Below, in pieces: positions 32,356 to 43,011 of a stretch of DNA of 64,000 nucleotides (the stretch's first letter is position 1; each line of letters starts with the position of its first letter). The position numbers and the translations under genes were made by a program. The stretch comes from Paragorgia papillata (Eukaryota; Cnidaria; Anthozoa; Scleralcyonacea; Coralliidae): assembly GCA_035771165.1 (NCBI GenBank), contig JAWNZC010000320.1, forward strand, positions 2,026,001 through 2,090,000, read 5' to 3'. The notes under the pieces are model-generated. The model did not search any database. It was not told the DNA's origin and saw only the letters and a list, made by a program, of their open reading frames with translations.

Positions 32356-33454
32356 ATTGACACCCCTTCCCCTTGAATATCAATAAAACATAAAATTATG
32401 GAATATTTTAAACGCGCGCGTATTAAATGTTAACTCGATTCGCTCTGGCTGCGAAATTTATAAGAAATTATATAAAATGAACATGGGTGACCAGCGCTAT
32501 ACTATAAATATAAATTTTCGCCACGCGCATATAATATACTATATAGTATAATACATGTTACGTGTACGATCAAATATACTATCCCAGAACGTTTTATACG
32601 AATTCATCATCATCATCATTATACGAATTGACCGCAAAATATTCTAATATAAAGGCTATACTTACTTATTCACGCTAATATGGAAATGAGGAAATGAGGA
32701 AAAGTCTTCGAATTGCTATCACTGGAATTGTTTTCCCATCCATTCCCTTCATGAAACTCATCTTCGTTCACACCGCCAGCAAGTGGTGATATATAAACAA
32801 GGAGTAATCCAAGCCAAAGCCACATCGAGATTAACGCTGTCGAACAAGACATTGCCTTAAACGAAATCGTCAAAATGCCGGACTGTAAATTGCGCCAAAA
32901 ATTCGAAATTTTGATATCAAAATGATCACCAGGAGTCCAGGACCCACTCTATCAGTATCCGCGCGAATATTTGTACATTACGCATGATTTACCATGTACA
33001 GCCACTGTATATTTCCGTCACTGGCTCCGCGCTTACTAATTCATAGTTGAAATATGACGGAGTCGTGCAACTTCATCGTCCAAATGCCGAAAGTTTTTTT
33101 ACATAATATTAACAACAGATACGTAAACCTGATAGAGAAATATTCACAGAACCTAAAACCGTGCGAATAAATAGGAAAAGTTAATGGTAACCGTGAGAAA
33201 TTCAAATTTTAGTGTAAAAAATCATTATATTTTGCGCACTTTGCGTCATTTACACCATGGGGTCTGATACCTGATATTTGCTGATCAAATGTCACGGCAT
33301 TTTTGGCCATGATAGAGCACTGCATGGTCATCATTATCATAAGCTTTATTTAAATGAATATCTAAATACGTAGGGCTTAGTTAATCCTCCAGAACCTTAC
33401 GCTTACCATAAAAATAAGTAAAGGCGTTCTTTGCCTGTGTAAGTACACATTTTA
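32356..33454. other. Mostly non-coding; one signal-peptide-like frame
   Basis: A CATCATCATCAT microsatellite lies at about 32607. Apart from the short frame at 32670-32852, nothing is supported. Confidence 0.45.
32670..32852 (-). CDS. Possible first exon of a secreted protein
   Basis: From ATG 32852 the frame gives a classic signal peptide (MSCSTALISMWLWLGLLLVY then ISPLAGG) followed by an acidic, asparagine/serine-rich segment with an NNSS glycosylation site. The frame ends at a TGA just before a GTAAGT-like site. It may be a start exon with a missed splice, or chance. No family is recognised. Confidence 0.3.
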   Translation of the reverse strand: MSCSTALISMWLWLGLLLVYISPLAGGVNEDEFHEGNGWENNSSDSNSKTFPHFLISILA

Positions 33455-34075
33455 TTACCCCTCGCACGAAAACTTCTGTTTGTCGGAACCTATGACTTTG
33501 CTGGGAATGACACTCAAATAGGTGTCCTTATCAATCGCATTCGTTCGCTTATTGACCCCCTTACAGCTGAACTTCGCCTTCGAGTCATTGAAACAGAAAT
33601 ACATCTTACTGCAGAGCCCAATAATCCCATCCCCTTCAAACTCGGTTTTAAACAAACTTGGTGTGCGTCGTCGATGTCTCGCGGAAACCAAGAAAATATT
33701 TCGCGTCCGAACTCAGCTCGGAGTTTGGGTTTGACTAAGGTTTCTACACTTTCGCCAGAAAGCGCAACGTATGCAGAGTCTGTATCCATCTCACAATGCT
33801 CAAAATCAGAGCGGTCAATAAACCTATCCATAATGCAATCATAATATAATTGCAACATTCGTAGTTTGGCGTATTGGTACACAAAAACCCCAATTTGAAT
33901 AGGCAAATCCATTTTAATTGTCTTCTCCGTCTTACTTTTGTCATCCACAACGTCTAACTTTTGTCATCCACAACGTCTAACTTCCGAAAGTGTGGGTCAT
34001 TAACGGCAAACCCGACGTTTGCCTCATCACAGTACGTGACGTCTAGATGCTTTTCTTCTACCGCGCGTCGCTAGA
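33455..34075 (-). pseudogene. Polinton protein-primed DNA polymerase B, palm and C-terminal region, broken
   Basis: Contains the polymerase motif C region CEMDTDSAYVALSG (the DTD metal-binding pair) after a YQYAKLRMLQLYYD segment, then in another frame GDGIIGLCSKMYFCF and KFSCKGVNKRTN, the usual end of Polinton PolB. A short tandem duplication at 33945-33985 (GTCATCCACAACGTCTAACTT twice) and a frame change near 33670 break it. This polymerase copies the viral DNA from a protein primer; this copy cannot. Confidence 0.8.
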
Positions 34076-34108
34076 GTAAATGTTTGCGATTCTTTTGTGT
34101 GATTTGGT

Positions 34109-34124
34109 GGCTCCTAAAGGAACC
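34109..34124 (-). terminator. Histone-mRNA-type 3' stem-loop after RING gene
   Basis: Minus strand GGTTCCTTTAGGAGCC, a 6-bp stem with TTTA loop, followed by ACCA. It starts 26 bases past the RING stop codon. About 9 bases after the ACCA a purine-rich AAAAGAA follows. The layout matches SLBP/U7-dependent histone mRNA ends. Confidence 0.6.
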
Positions 34125-34149
34125 GTTTAAAGTAAAAGTTAAAAAATTA

Positions 34150-34398
34150 TCATCGACACCCCCAACACTTCTCAAGTTCTCGACGACTGCGCCGGAATAA
34201 GTTTTTTGGTGCCATGCATAACCTACAAACGCTGTCTCCGTCCCAAGGCGTACGGCGCATGGCGCATAAGTTGGGCTGAGACTGCTCCCATTCCCATATC
34301 TCCCAACAGTACAGATGAATGGGATGACCACAGCACGGCATTTCAGATGCGTGTCTTTCATTAATTTCGATCCCTATCACACAGATTATGCACTCCAA
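34150..34398 (-). CDS. RING-finger-like protein of viral type, 82 residues
   Basis: MECIICVIGIEI followed by MPCCGHPIHLYCWEIWEWE and VCRLCMAP gives a compact RING-like cross-brace (CxxC ... CxHxxxxxC ... CxxC). A longer start reading into PEEDLECIIC is possible because the frame continues upstream. RING proteins are usually ubiquitin ligases; viral ones often target host defences, which here is inference. Relatives occur at 11421, 22480 and 51246. Its stop is followed by a histone-type stem-loop. Confidence 0.6.
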   Translation of the reverse strand: MECIICVIGIEINERHASEMPCCGHPIHLYCWEIWEWEQSQPNLCAMRRTPWDGDSVCRLCMAPKNLFRRSRRELEKCWGCR

Positions 34399-34429
34399 AT
34401 CTTCTTCGGGGTAGCTGGGTCGTGCTTCG

Positions 34430-34645
34430 AAAACTTCTGTTTGTCGCGGAACCTATGGCTTTGCTGCGAATGACACTCAAATAGGTGTCCTTATCAATCG
34501 CATTCGTTCGCTTATTGGCCCCCTTACAGCTGAACTTCGCCTTCGAGTCATTGAAACAGAAATACATCTTACTGCAGAGCCCAATAATCCCATCCCCTTC
34601 AAACTCGGTTTTAAACAAACCTGGTGTGCGTTTGTCCAAGGCCCT
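34430..34645 (-). pseudogene. Second fragment of PolB C-terminus
   Basis: Repeats the GDGIIGLCSKMYFCF / DKDTYLSVI region of 33455-33691 almost exactly, then joins the RING gene in another frame. It is a partial duplication within the viral relic. Confidence 0.7.
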
Positions 34646-35113
34646 AACTTCGTGCTTGTGCCCTTGAATACGACCCACGACACCCTCCGCGTCTTGATTT
34701 TGGTCTAAGTGCCATGCTGTTTGGTGGTTTAAGAAAAGCGTAAAAGGTTTGAGATATTGCGGGGTTTTATGATAGGATCAAAGCGGATCAGTGACTTAGT
34801 CAATTAGAAACAGGGGTGATTTCGCAGAGGTCCGCCCAGAAATTAACCAATCAAGTAAAGGTGATTGAAATCGAGGTTTTATTGGGCTTAAGGGTGAAGT
34901 CGGATCATCCGTAACCAATCGCGTGCTTGCAAATCCGACCCCCCAATCATTTTTGAATTGGTCTGTTAATTCATAACTCATGAATTATTAACATGTCGAG
35001 AATGGGTCAAAAGTTTAGGAAACTTCGTCAAAAATGGGTATGGGCTTTTCCGAAACTTCCTTTCGGAACTTCCTTTGGCATTTTGTCTTTCCTATGTGGT
35101 TGCTATCAGATAC
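34646..35113. other. Polinton-like flank shared with 22545-22845
   Basis: The block from 34650 to about 34950 matches 22545-22845, including TCAGTGACTTAGTCAATTAG. It contains no intact gene and may be a conserved viral intergenic or terminal region. Confidence 0.5.
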
Positions 35114-35115
35114 TA

Positions 35116-35535
35116 CACCTTTTGTTACTCATAACGATAAAACGAGCTACCATGTGTATGAACCTGCGACCAATAAAACGTAGAGATATGCATGTGGGCG
35201 GATTTGACAGCGAATTGCATGACACGCGTATTCAAAACAAAAATTTGAATATGCATAATCATTCATTATCGTCTAAAGGTATTCAACATCTAGAAATAAA
35301 CATACAATAGCATGGATATGGGGACCATACAAATCTAGAGATTAGACATCAGAGTCAAGAATGTATTCATTCAAACGAAAACGTTGTTTATTAATATTGT
35401 TAAGCACCCACAGGCGAACAATAAAGTGAATGTATAATCATTACAATGGTCTTAATTGCCAACTGTGTGTTTGTAATAACAATAGAATTCATATCAAGTT
35501 CATTTAACACAAATATCTTTTCAAGTAAACGCTAC
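35116..35535 (+). repeat. Left 420-bp terminal inverted repeat
   Basis: Inverted copy of 36808-37227. The few differences lie mainly at the tip (CACCTTTT against CACCGTTT) and near the inner end. Confidence 0.9.
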
Positions 35536-35575
35536 AAAATATGTGGGATATCAAGCAGGAAATGTCATATATCCT

Positions 35576-36637
35576 TCAGCCCTGGATGGCCTCCCCGTTT
35601 AAGCAACGTGGAATGTATGTTTGCATGAAGCGGTACCATTGCCCGCACTTCGCTGGAGTTATTGTACCAATATTTCGCTGTAGGGCATCTAGGAGAAGAT
35701 GGGTTCGAAACTCTCCCAAAGGCAGTCGTCGATTTCTTGCCGCGGCTCTATCACCCATCAAACGCTGAATTTCGGGTCGGGAAATGTCCGCTTTTATTGC
35801 TGCTTTAAGGGCGCTTATTGCTTGCTCCACAATGTTTAAGAATGGGCTGTATGGAGGTAGTTTCCATAACTCGGTATTGGGAGCAGGGACAGGTGGGTTG
35901 TTATGTGCTGGTGCGCCGTCATATATGAAGATGACGTCCTCATCAGGATCCAGATTGAGGCGTGTCTGTGTAAGAAAATCAGCGAAGCGTTCACGATTCA
36001 TTGCTCCTAGAAAGGCCGTGTGAAACACCAAGCCACCATTTGCCGATACTGCTAAGCAAACGGTCATGTTTCGTCCTCGCTGTCCGCAAACCTGGCGATA
36101 CGCTCTTTCACCTAATCTTGCTCTCCCATGACTACGGGCGGTCCAAACGTTGTATCCACATTCATCGATAAACACACAGTTCCGCAGGATGGCATGGTTC
36201 ATGAACCAGTCTGCATATTCTCGACGTTTTACAATTACATCGGGTCTATTTCTTTCGTTTGGAACGCGTCGCACCAGTTTAAGTGTGAACAACATCCCAT
36301 TCAGTGTTCGTGCAACTGTAATTGCATGGATTTCGGGCTTGTGTGGGAGACGTCTTCGTAATTCTCGATTTATCTGTACAAGCGTTAGGACACAGTTGTC
36401 GTTGATAATCTGTTCAAGACAGTCTCGCATTTCCTCGTCTACACGGATGTTGTTTCTGCCGCCCCGAGGCAACTCATGGATTCGTCCTTCTCGGATAAAG
36501 CGAGCCACTATCCCTCGCGCCGTTGACCTGTTAACTCGCAATGTATCCGCAACGAGTAAATAGTCTTCGTCTTCATTCTCAAAGGCTTGTACAATTCGCT
36601 GTCTGTGTTTTTGTCCGATTCTATTACGCCTGAACAT
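35576..36637 (-). CDS. Tc1/IS630-type transposase, 353 residues
   Basis: ATG 36637 starts MFRRNRIGQKHR. An N-terminal helix-turn-helix pair (LLVADTLRVNRSTARGIVAR) is followed by a DDE_3-type core: FIDECGYN (first D), VIFIYDGAPAHNN (second D) and LPPYSPFLNIVEQ (E). By hand count only 30 residues separate the second D from E, shorter than the usual 34. A CxxCG-type segment and basic LVRRVP lie between. The frame is fully open, ending 40 bases from the left repeat. It would cut the element at its repeats and insert at TA. Confidence 0.9.
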   Translation of the reverse strand: MFRRNRIGQKHRQRIVQAFENEDEDYLLVADTLRVNRSTARGIVARFIREGRIHELPRGGRNNIRVDEEMRDCLEQIINDNCVLTLVQINRELRRRLPHKPEIHAITVARTLNGMLFTLKLVRRVPNERNRPDVIVKRREYADWFMNHAILRNCVFIDECGYNVWTARSHGRARLGERAYRQVCGQRGRNMTVCLAVSANGGLVFHTAFLGAMNRERFADFLTQTRLNLDPDEDVIFIYDGAPAHNNPPVPAPNTELWKLPPYSPFLNIVEQAISALKAAIKADISRPEIQRLMGDRAAARNRRLPLGEFRTHLLLDALQRNIGTITPAKCGQWYRFMQTYIPRCLNGEAIQG

Positions 36638-36807
36638 GTCCACGTACCTACACCTTGTACCGACTGCGTAGTCTACAGATACACACAAACCACGCGCCGT
36701 ATTTATATGTTCGTGTGGGACTGCTTATTGTTTAAACAAAGTGCGGAGTCCCTTTCATGTCTCGACACTGCGTGTTAGGAATATTCCACCACATTAATGC
36801 CAATTAG

Positions 36808-37227
36808 GTAGTGTTTACTTGAAAAGATATTTGCGTTAAATGAACTTGATATGAATTCTATTGTTATTACAAACACACAGTTGGCAATTAAGACCATTGT
36901 AATGATTATACATTCACTTTATTGTTCGCCTGTGGGTGCTTAACAATATTAATAAACAACGTTTTCGTTTGAATGAATACATTCTTGACTCTGATGTCTA
37001 ATCTCTAGATTTGTATGGTCCCCATATCCATGCTATTGTATGTTTATTTCTAGATGTTGAATACCTTTAGACGATAATGAATGATTATGCATATTCAAAT
37101 TTTTGTTTTGAATACGCGTGTCATGCAATTCGCTGTCAAATCCGCCCACATGCATATCTCTACGTTTTATTGGTCGCAGGTTCATACACATGGTAGCTCG
37201 TTTTATCGTTATGAGTAACAAACGGTG
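36808..37227 (-). repeat. Right 420-bp terminal inverted repeat
   Basis: Partner of 35116-35535. The transposase promoter must lie in or just inside this repeat. Confidence 0.9.
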
Positions 37228-37396
37228 TAAGTCACCTTACTATTCGAAAGCAACATCTTCGGAGAAAAGACACAGATCTAGAAAGGACATGCTTTGATCT
37301 GTTTACGGTGGCATGGTACCCAATACATTCTACTTCAATGCCACCTGCTTGGTATACATCTTTAATTTGCTAGTTCACCTCTCAATCTACAGTACT

Positions 37397-37700
37397 TTAA
37401 GGTACCAAAACACCTACAAAGTTTCCCCCCCAAATTTTGGGTACCATTCCACAAGAAGTTGGAACGTTAATTGGGAATGATGATGCATTCACAAAAGATT
37501 CCCGCAGAGAACATTGGATACTTTTCTGCGAGAACAGCAACAGATAACCTTGACGAGCTGCGACGCGTAGTGGCTGTTGCCTATCCGCGTCAAGAGAATT
37601 AATATCTGCACCTTCATTAATCAAGTACTCTACGACTTGAATGTGACCTCCGTGGCAGGCAGCATGTAGAGGAGTTCTTGCCAAGCTTCCTCCTTTTTTT
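37397..37700 (-). pseudogene. Ankyrin-repeat fragment
   Basis: TPLHAACHGGHIQVVEYLI, NEGADINSLDA and QPLRVAA form one and a half ankyrin repeats. It lies about 120 bases downstream of a PolB start fragment, the same order as at 23060 and 51879. Confidence 0.6.
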
Positions 37701-37804
37701 TTCTATGTTTACTATACTTTCAAGGAGATCTTTTACTTTACTTAACTTAACTTTCCTCTATGAGGTTATCTATAAAGTTGAAAATTATTTACAAACACAC
37801 AAAT

Positions 37805-38029
37805 TTACAGGTAGCTTTGCAAATTCACAACGTCGCGCCGTTTTCGACCAGCACCTTGGGGCATTTCGAAGTGAACCACGTTTACAATGACCGACTCGTC
37901 TAATGTGAATTGCGTGTTGGATTGTACCACTCTCTCCACTGCGGCCAGGAATTTATCTGGTGTCAGGCGGTCTCGGGGAAGGAAAGGTAAAGAAATAGGT
38001 CGATCGAGTTGGTGGGAATTTAGGATCAA
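37805..38029 (-). pseudogene. Polinton PolB, N-terminal region fragment
   Basis: Contains LDRPISLPFLPRDRLTPDK, AAVERVVQSN and VVHFEMPQG, hallmarks of the region before the exonuclease domain in Polinton PolB. Both ends are truncated. Confidence 0.75.
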
Positions 38030-38685
38030 CAGTTAAACGATCAAATAAGTGATTAAAAGCACTGTTTAAAGTAGACACAACATTTGAAACCCTGGCTGTG
38101 TGCAAGGTGTTGGTTTACAATATGGAGGACGGTCAAATTCCACATTTGTGGGCTAAAATATTCAACTAAGTACACTATATGCCGCTCAAAATTTATCTGC
38201 CAGAACGGTTTTGTCCCTAATTCAAACTTGACGCTTGCAAATACTTCAGCAATGAAGCAGAAATTTTAAAAAACGGCGATAATCTCGTTAATTTGTGATT
38301 TTTGGCGTAACAAATCACCGACGCTTACCGAAATCATGCTTGTAAAATTTAAGGAAATATATTTTCATGGCAGAATTTTTGTTTACAGCAATGACAAAAT
38401 AACATACTTTCAATAACTAACGATTTTTTCGTTCACATTGCATTCTAGCGAGTGTAAATATATGTATTCAACCAAAAACCATTTGTCCAACACAAGAGGT
38501 GGAGGAGCGCAAATCAATAATTATTCCTTGATACGTAGATAAGATAGTACAAATCAGCCTTCTTACCCATGACAATATACAAAGCTAACAGGTTCTTATT
38601 TTTTAACCAGTTAATTTTCGATCCTATGAGTGTACAATGCGTTAAATCATCGTAAACCACGTTTGTCCAAACTGCTTTGCTAGTA
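38030..38685. other. Non-coding stretch, nothing recognised
   Basis: No gene or structured repeat is supported before the GGCACGG zone begins. Confidence 0.4.
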
Positions 38686-38689
38686 TCTT

Positions 38690-38912
38690 GTTTACGCACG
38701 GTTAGGCACGCTGACGCACGCTTCCACATTCCAATGACCGTGCGTAAAATACCACTAGGCACGGTCTTGACATGTTTTAATTTCCTCTTAAGCAATCTCA
38801 AGGTATGTATACACGGTCCGGTATTATAACCCATCAATTAGGCACGGCTTAGGCACGGTTTAGGCACGGTTTAGGCACGGTTTAGGCACGGTTTAGGCAC
38901 GGTAAGGGTTTA
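38690..38912. repeat. TTAGGCACGGTT tandem cluster
   Basis: Six head-to-tail copies of a 12-bp unit around TTAGGCACGGTT at about 38842-38905, with isolated GGCACG motifs from 38697. Confidence 0.9.
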
Positions 38913-39414
38913 GCTATATGCGCGTGAGGCGTTTATGATATCAGTAAGAATCATTCAATTATGTGTTTCTAACTACTGTATATGATCGAAATGCTATATT
39001 TTCGCACGCTAACTTGACATTTATTGTAAAGCGTATACTTATATTTAAAAACCATAACCAAAACTTTATCTATCTATCTTCCTGTTCACCTAACCCCTCT
39101 AAAAGAGGATTACAAGGTGGGATTAGAGCTATTCGTGAACGTATAGCTAGATTTTAGAATGCGCGTTGATTTCCATGTGGGTTTTTTTTTAACTCTTTTC
39201 AGTTGTAATATAACACTACTAATTAATTATGGACAAATAACAGTATAATGTACCTTATATAATGGGGGATTAATGGCGTCCGTGTACTCCTTTCTTTACG
39301 TAAAGGATACCATTATGTATTTTGACGCAATTCACGCAGTCCCCCTCCCCCCCAAATGTTACCGTAAAAAAGAGACTTGTTTATTCACGCTATTGTCGTC
39401 CGTAGAGTGTTGGC

Positions 39415-39532
39415 ACGCCGTGCGTGGTAGGCACGCCGTGCCTATGCTGGTAGGCACGCCGTGCCTAATGCTTGGCACGGCGTGCCTAATACTTAGGCAC
39501 GCCGTGCCAAGTGTTTAGGCACGGTGTAAAAC
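39415..39532. repeat. Cluster of GGCACGCCGTGCC palindromes
   Basis: Five perfect or near-perfect palindromes, the longest TAGGCACGCCGTGCCTA (twice), within 120 bases, ending about 65 bases upstream of a small basic-protein gene. Confidence 0.9.
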
Positions 39533-39594
39533 GCCACATATCAAAAGCTACTGTAGGTCCTTGTGTCTGCAGCGTGATTTGTAGCGTGAAGGTA

Positions 39595-39804
39595 ATGGGG
39601 AAAACTAGTAGTAGTGAAACAAGGAGACTTAGGGAGGCCGAAAGGAAAAAGAAAGAAAAAATCAGCGCTGTGAGTTTAAAATATTATCGGGAGAATAAAG
39701 AAAGCATCAATCGTAAGCGACGTGAAAAGCGAAAGAAAGCTAAGGAATTAAAAGCCGCTGAACTGGAAGAAGTTCGTGAACAATCCGTACCTTCTGGGTT
39801 GTAA
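39595..39804 (+). CDS. Small very basic protein, 69 residues
   Basis: MGKTSSSETRRLREAERKKK continues into a lysine/arginine-rich helix with KRREKRKKAKELKAAE. The head resembles the genes at 12657-13101 and 19592-20767 (Glu-Arg-x-Arg/Lys pattern). It could bind DNA or condense it. It sits directly downstream of the palindrome cluster. No family is recognised. Confidence 0.5.
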   Translation: MGKTSSSETRRLREAERKKKEKISAVSLKYYRENKESINRKRREKRKKAKELKAAELEEVREQSVPSGL

Positions 39805-40754
39805 ACTAGCTATTTGCTGTCTTAGAGTAGTCATTTTCCCGCAATATAAACAGATTTGTTATGCTTTTTGAGTATTTGAAAAGAATAGTGCTGCGCAGAT
39901 AGATGTAAGGTGTTACTCCGTAGATTCGTAAAGATTCAATAGTACAAAACAATATTGCGTGCAAACCTTGCCTATACGAAAGGAATAACGTCATCCACAG
40001 CACGTTCAAACATATGCCTAATATTGACAATTGGAAGGAACTAGCATTTTAATTTAATTACCAATTTCATCAATTCGACACGCTATTAAAGTATGAACGC
40101 CACACAAACACATTCTGAAAAGAATATATACAGTCATAATTGCATTGCATGATGTCAACTAGTTAAAAAGATCTAGAATATAATCGAAGACTGTAGAGAA
40201 GACACAATCTGCATGCAAACAAAGAAAGACTAAGACTGCGTTCACACTACACCCGCGTACGCAATCGTTATGTACCAAACTGTTCACACTCAGAGAGAAA
40301 AGATAAAATCGTAAAATTGTGGCAAAAACGTTCAGGTAATGTTCCAACGATGCTGATTAAGCAGTCGTTCCGTTTCGGTTTCACATCGTACGCGGTTGGC
40401 GTTACGGATTCAAATCATTTCGGTTATTGTGTGAACGCAAGGCCTTCGACGACTTCGTTAAGAATACGGCAGCGTTCACACTACGTGAACGAATAAGAAT
40501 ATACAAACCTACCTTTGGACTAAATTCATAAGGAAATCGAAACTGTATTATTTTGTTTTGTTTTGTTAATGCTTTCGTATATTGGAACTGAATATTCGGT
40601 TCACATTCCGTCGTACTCATAAAAAATACGCATAACGAAAATAGACGCACTCTACGCAAACGACACGCAATTTGATAAAATAAAATTCGGTACAAGCGTT
40701 TCAACGCGCACTAAAAAAAACATCAACTCATTTTACTCGTGTTGATAATTACTG
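39805..40754. other. Non-coding; possible MITE at about 40237-40447
   Basis: TGCGTTCACACTA near 40247 and its inverse TTGTGTGAACGCA near 40430 suggest a small inverted-repeat element. Target duplication is not evident. Confidence 0.4.
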
Positions 40755-40962
40755 TGCCAAGTAGGCACGGTCGGGGAATGTTCACCGGATAATATTCATT
40801 AGCCGACCGTGTATCGCATCATTTCAATGCCGGGACCACAGTGGTGCTAGGCACGGTCTACTTAATTAGCAGCGTGCCTAATTAGTGTTAGGCACGGTCT
40901 AGGCACGGTAGAGCGTGCCTTACGCACGGTTAGGCACGGTAGAGCGTGCCTGTTACGGCTTT
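40755..40962. repeat. TAGGCACGGT / AGCGTGCCT cluster
   Basis: Seven or more copies in both orientations, abutting the truncated end of the PolB start fragment. Confidence 0.9.
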
Positions 40963-40967
40963 GGGTA

Positions 40968-41486
40968 TCAACATCGTGCACACAGCCCCCTGTGAATATT
41001 TAAAGGCTTGAACTGAACAGTATAGTCGGTACCTATCGTTTTGAATTTCCTTACTTTGACCTGCTTTGCCGATTTGATGGTGAAGAACTCTTCGGGTTTC
41101 AGGCGCTTCTCGGGAGACTCGGCGTCGTTGCCACGCTTTCGTTTGCCGTCTTCGCCCACTTGACACGAGGAATCAGGTTGGTCTGCCTCCTCTTGACATG
41201 GGTAATCATGTGGCTCGGCTTTCTCTTCATCGGAAAACAAGAAGTTGTCGTTGGCCCAATCGTTGTTGAATTGGCGTTTTTCCTCGTCGGTCCAATTAGT
41301 CGTCAGGTCAGGCACCACGTCGGAAGGCGTTTCGGTCTCTCGCTGAAGTTCGTCAGCCATAGCGTTGGTCCAAAAGATGACCTTTTGCTGCAAGACAGCC
41401 CGCTTTTGCTCCTCGGTGAGCACAAACGAATCCTCTAAAAGCTCCACATCACCTTCGGTCTCACAAGCCTTGATCAACTCAATCAT
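40968..41486 (-). pseudogene. Start of Polinton PolB gene (172 residues), truncated
   Basis: ATG 41486 opens an acidic head (TEGDVELLEDSFVLTEEQKR), a KRKRGNDAESPEKR nuclear-localisation-like stretch, then EEFFTIKSAKQVKVRKFKT and YTVQFKPLNIH, the conserved start of Polinton PolB. The frame is open but ends in the GGCACGG repeats, so the polymerase itself is missing. It lies directly downstream of the GRF gene. Confidence 0.65.
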
Positions 41487-41614
41487 ATCAATCTAGAACA
41501 CGAAGGCAAAATTCATAAGTATACAGCAGTGTTTTATTCAATGACCAAACGTTTCATAAATGTTCAATATATATTTACATATTAAATTAGAATACAAAAC
41601 TATATAAGTTCAAC

Positions 41615-43011
41615 AAATGTTCAGTTTTTCTATGTCTTCAGTCAATGGATCAATTGATTTTTGAAAAAGATATTCTTCATAGGCTTCTTTATAGAGTCAC
41701 TCTTTCTACTTGTAAAGGATTCACCCGTTTCTGCGATCCTGTACTTACTTACTTACTTACTTACTTCAACTTTATTTAAAAACACGGTACTATTTCACCT
41801 AATTACATGCATGGTGATCTTCCAAAAGGCCGTGTGTTCACACCAGTAGTTACAAATATAAAAGTATGTACAAGTCTACTATATATAATACAATAAATAC
41901 AAAACAACAAAGGAATAAATAGAAAAGAACAACTATATACTATTATTTACACAATAACTTCTTAATCTACTTTTAAAAATTGAAAGTGACGATGAACTCT
42001 TGATTTCATCGGATAAATTATTCCAAACCACTGAGCCTCTGTAACCAAACGTCCTTTTCAGATAATTTGTACTGGGTTTAGGTGGAACGAAATCATGTTC
42101 AGCCTGCCTAGTATTGTAGTCATGTTGTTGATTTGTTCTCTTAAATAATTTTCCTAATTCGCTTGGTACCTGATTATGACTCACTTTATACATTAATATG
42201 GAGAGTTGTTGATCCCTCCTTGTTTCTAAATTGATTAGTTTTAATTTATTTAAGCATTCAACAGAAGAGATGTCATAAGTATCTCTTGTAATGATGCGAG
42301 CAGCTCTGTTTTGCAATCGTTGGAGTTTTAGGGAAAGTGTTTTACCAAGAGCAGCCCACACAGGAGAACAATATTCAAAATATGGTTGAATAATGGACCG
42401 GTACACTGTAAGAAGTGTATTGAGGTCAACAAAATTTCTTATTCTCCTTAGTATGCTCAGACCAGTAGTAACCTTTTTTGTAATATGTTCAATAATATTT
42501 GTAATATGTACTGATATTGTAATGGGGCTGGTAAAAAGACACCCAATGTTGTAAATTCGTGGCGAGTTCTCTGTAGATTTCCATTCAAAGAATCCGCATG
42601 TATGATGTCTTTCGTTAGGACACGAGTAAAACAGACGACCTTTGTTGTCACCTTCTTTCATAACTTTACGGATACGGCAAACCATTCCGTTACACAACGG
42701 TTTTGGACTTTCGAAGACATCTCGCCATTGCCAAAACGAGAGGGATTCTCTCGCTCAGAACAGACGAAGTAGGGTCTTCCGTAACTTTCTCTCATTTTGT
42801 CTTTAACCATTCGCAGTGTCGCCAATTTCTGATGAGTAGGACAGACTGGATGTAGACAGCCACTTGTTCGAAAAGCATCTACGGCTTTACCAAACATGTA
42901 ACGGTCTTCTTCAGGGCAGAAAAACTGACAGCTAGGCTTTTGTTCACAGAACCAGAATAAGCCATTCTTGGTTGTTGAGTTAGATGCAGGCTTACCGTGA
43001 AGACACTCCAT
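41615..43011 (-). pseudogene. GRF zinc-finger gene copy 2, frameshifted and split by a LINE
   Basis: The N-terminal part (43011 to about 42740) repeats MECLHGKPAS, FWFCEQKPSCQFFCPEE and SYGRPYFVCSERE of the 21582-22217 gene. A frame change near 42740 follows, then CRIRKV and FYSCPNERHHTCGFFEW to 42511. A LINE tail is inserted at 42506-41745, and the final part resumes at 41744-41615. The gene is dead. Confidence 0.8.
41745..42506 (-). mobile_element. 5'-truncated LINE (CR1/jockey-group) with AAGT-type tail
   Basis: Flanked by a 5-bp duplication TGTAC (41740-41744, 42507-42511). The coding part reads the C-terminal end of a reverse transcriptase ORF: SIIQPYFEYCSPVW, LQNRAARIITR and FGYRGSVVWNNLSDEIK to a stop at 41933. 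The 3' end is a short (AAGT)n tract (minus strand). Insertion length is 762 bp. Confidence 0.88.

Larger units (their letters stand above)
35116..37227. mobile_element. Tc1/IS630-superfamily transposon, 2112 bp, 420-bp inverted repeats
   Basis: TA flanks both ends (35114-35115, 37228-37229). The terminal repeats 35116-35535 and 36808-37227 are almost identical inverted copies starting CACC and sharing TTTGTTACTCATAACG. Between them is one intact transposase gene. Such long repeats are unusual for this superfamily. The copy looks young and possibly active. Confidence 0.9.

Noticed and set aside
31779..32383. Hydrophobic or lysine-rich frames over the T-rich minisatellite
   Set aside because: They are translations of a degenerate repeat on either strand without gene features.
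35116..37227. Bacterial insertion sequence contamination (IS630-like transposase)
   Set aside because: The AT-rich eukaryotic flanks, TA duplication and 420-bp inverted repeats fit a Tc1/IS630-type element of an animal genome.
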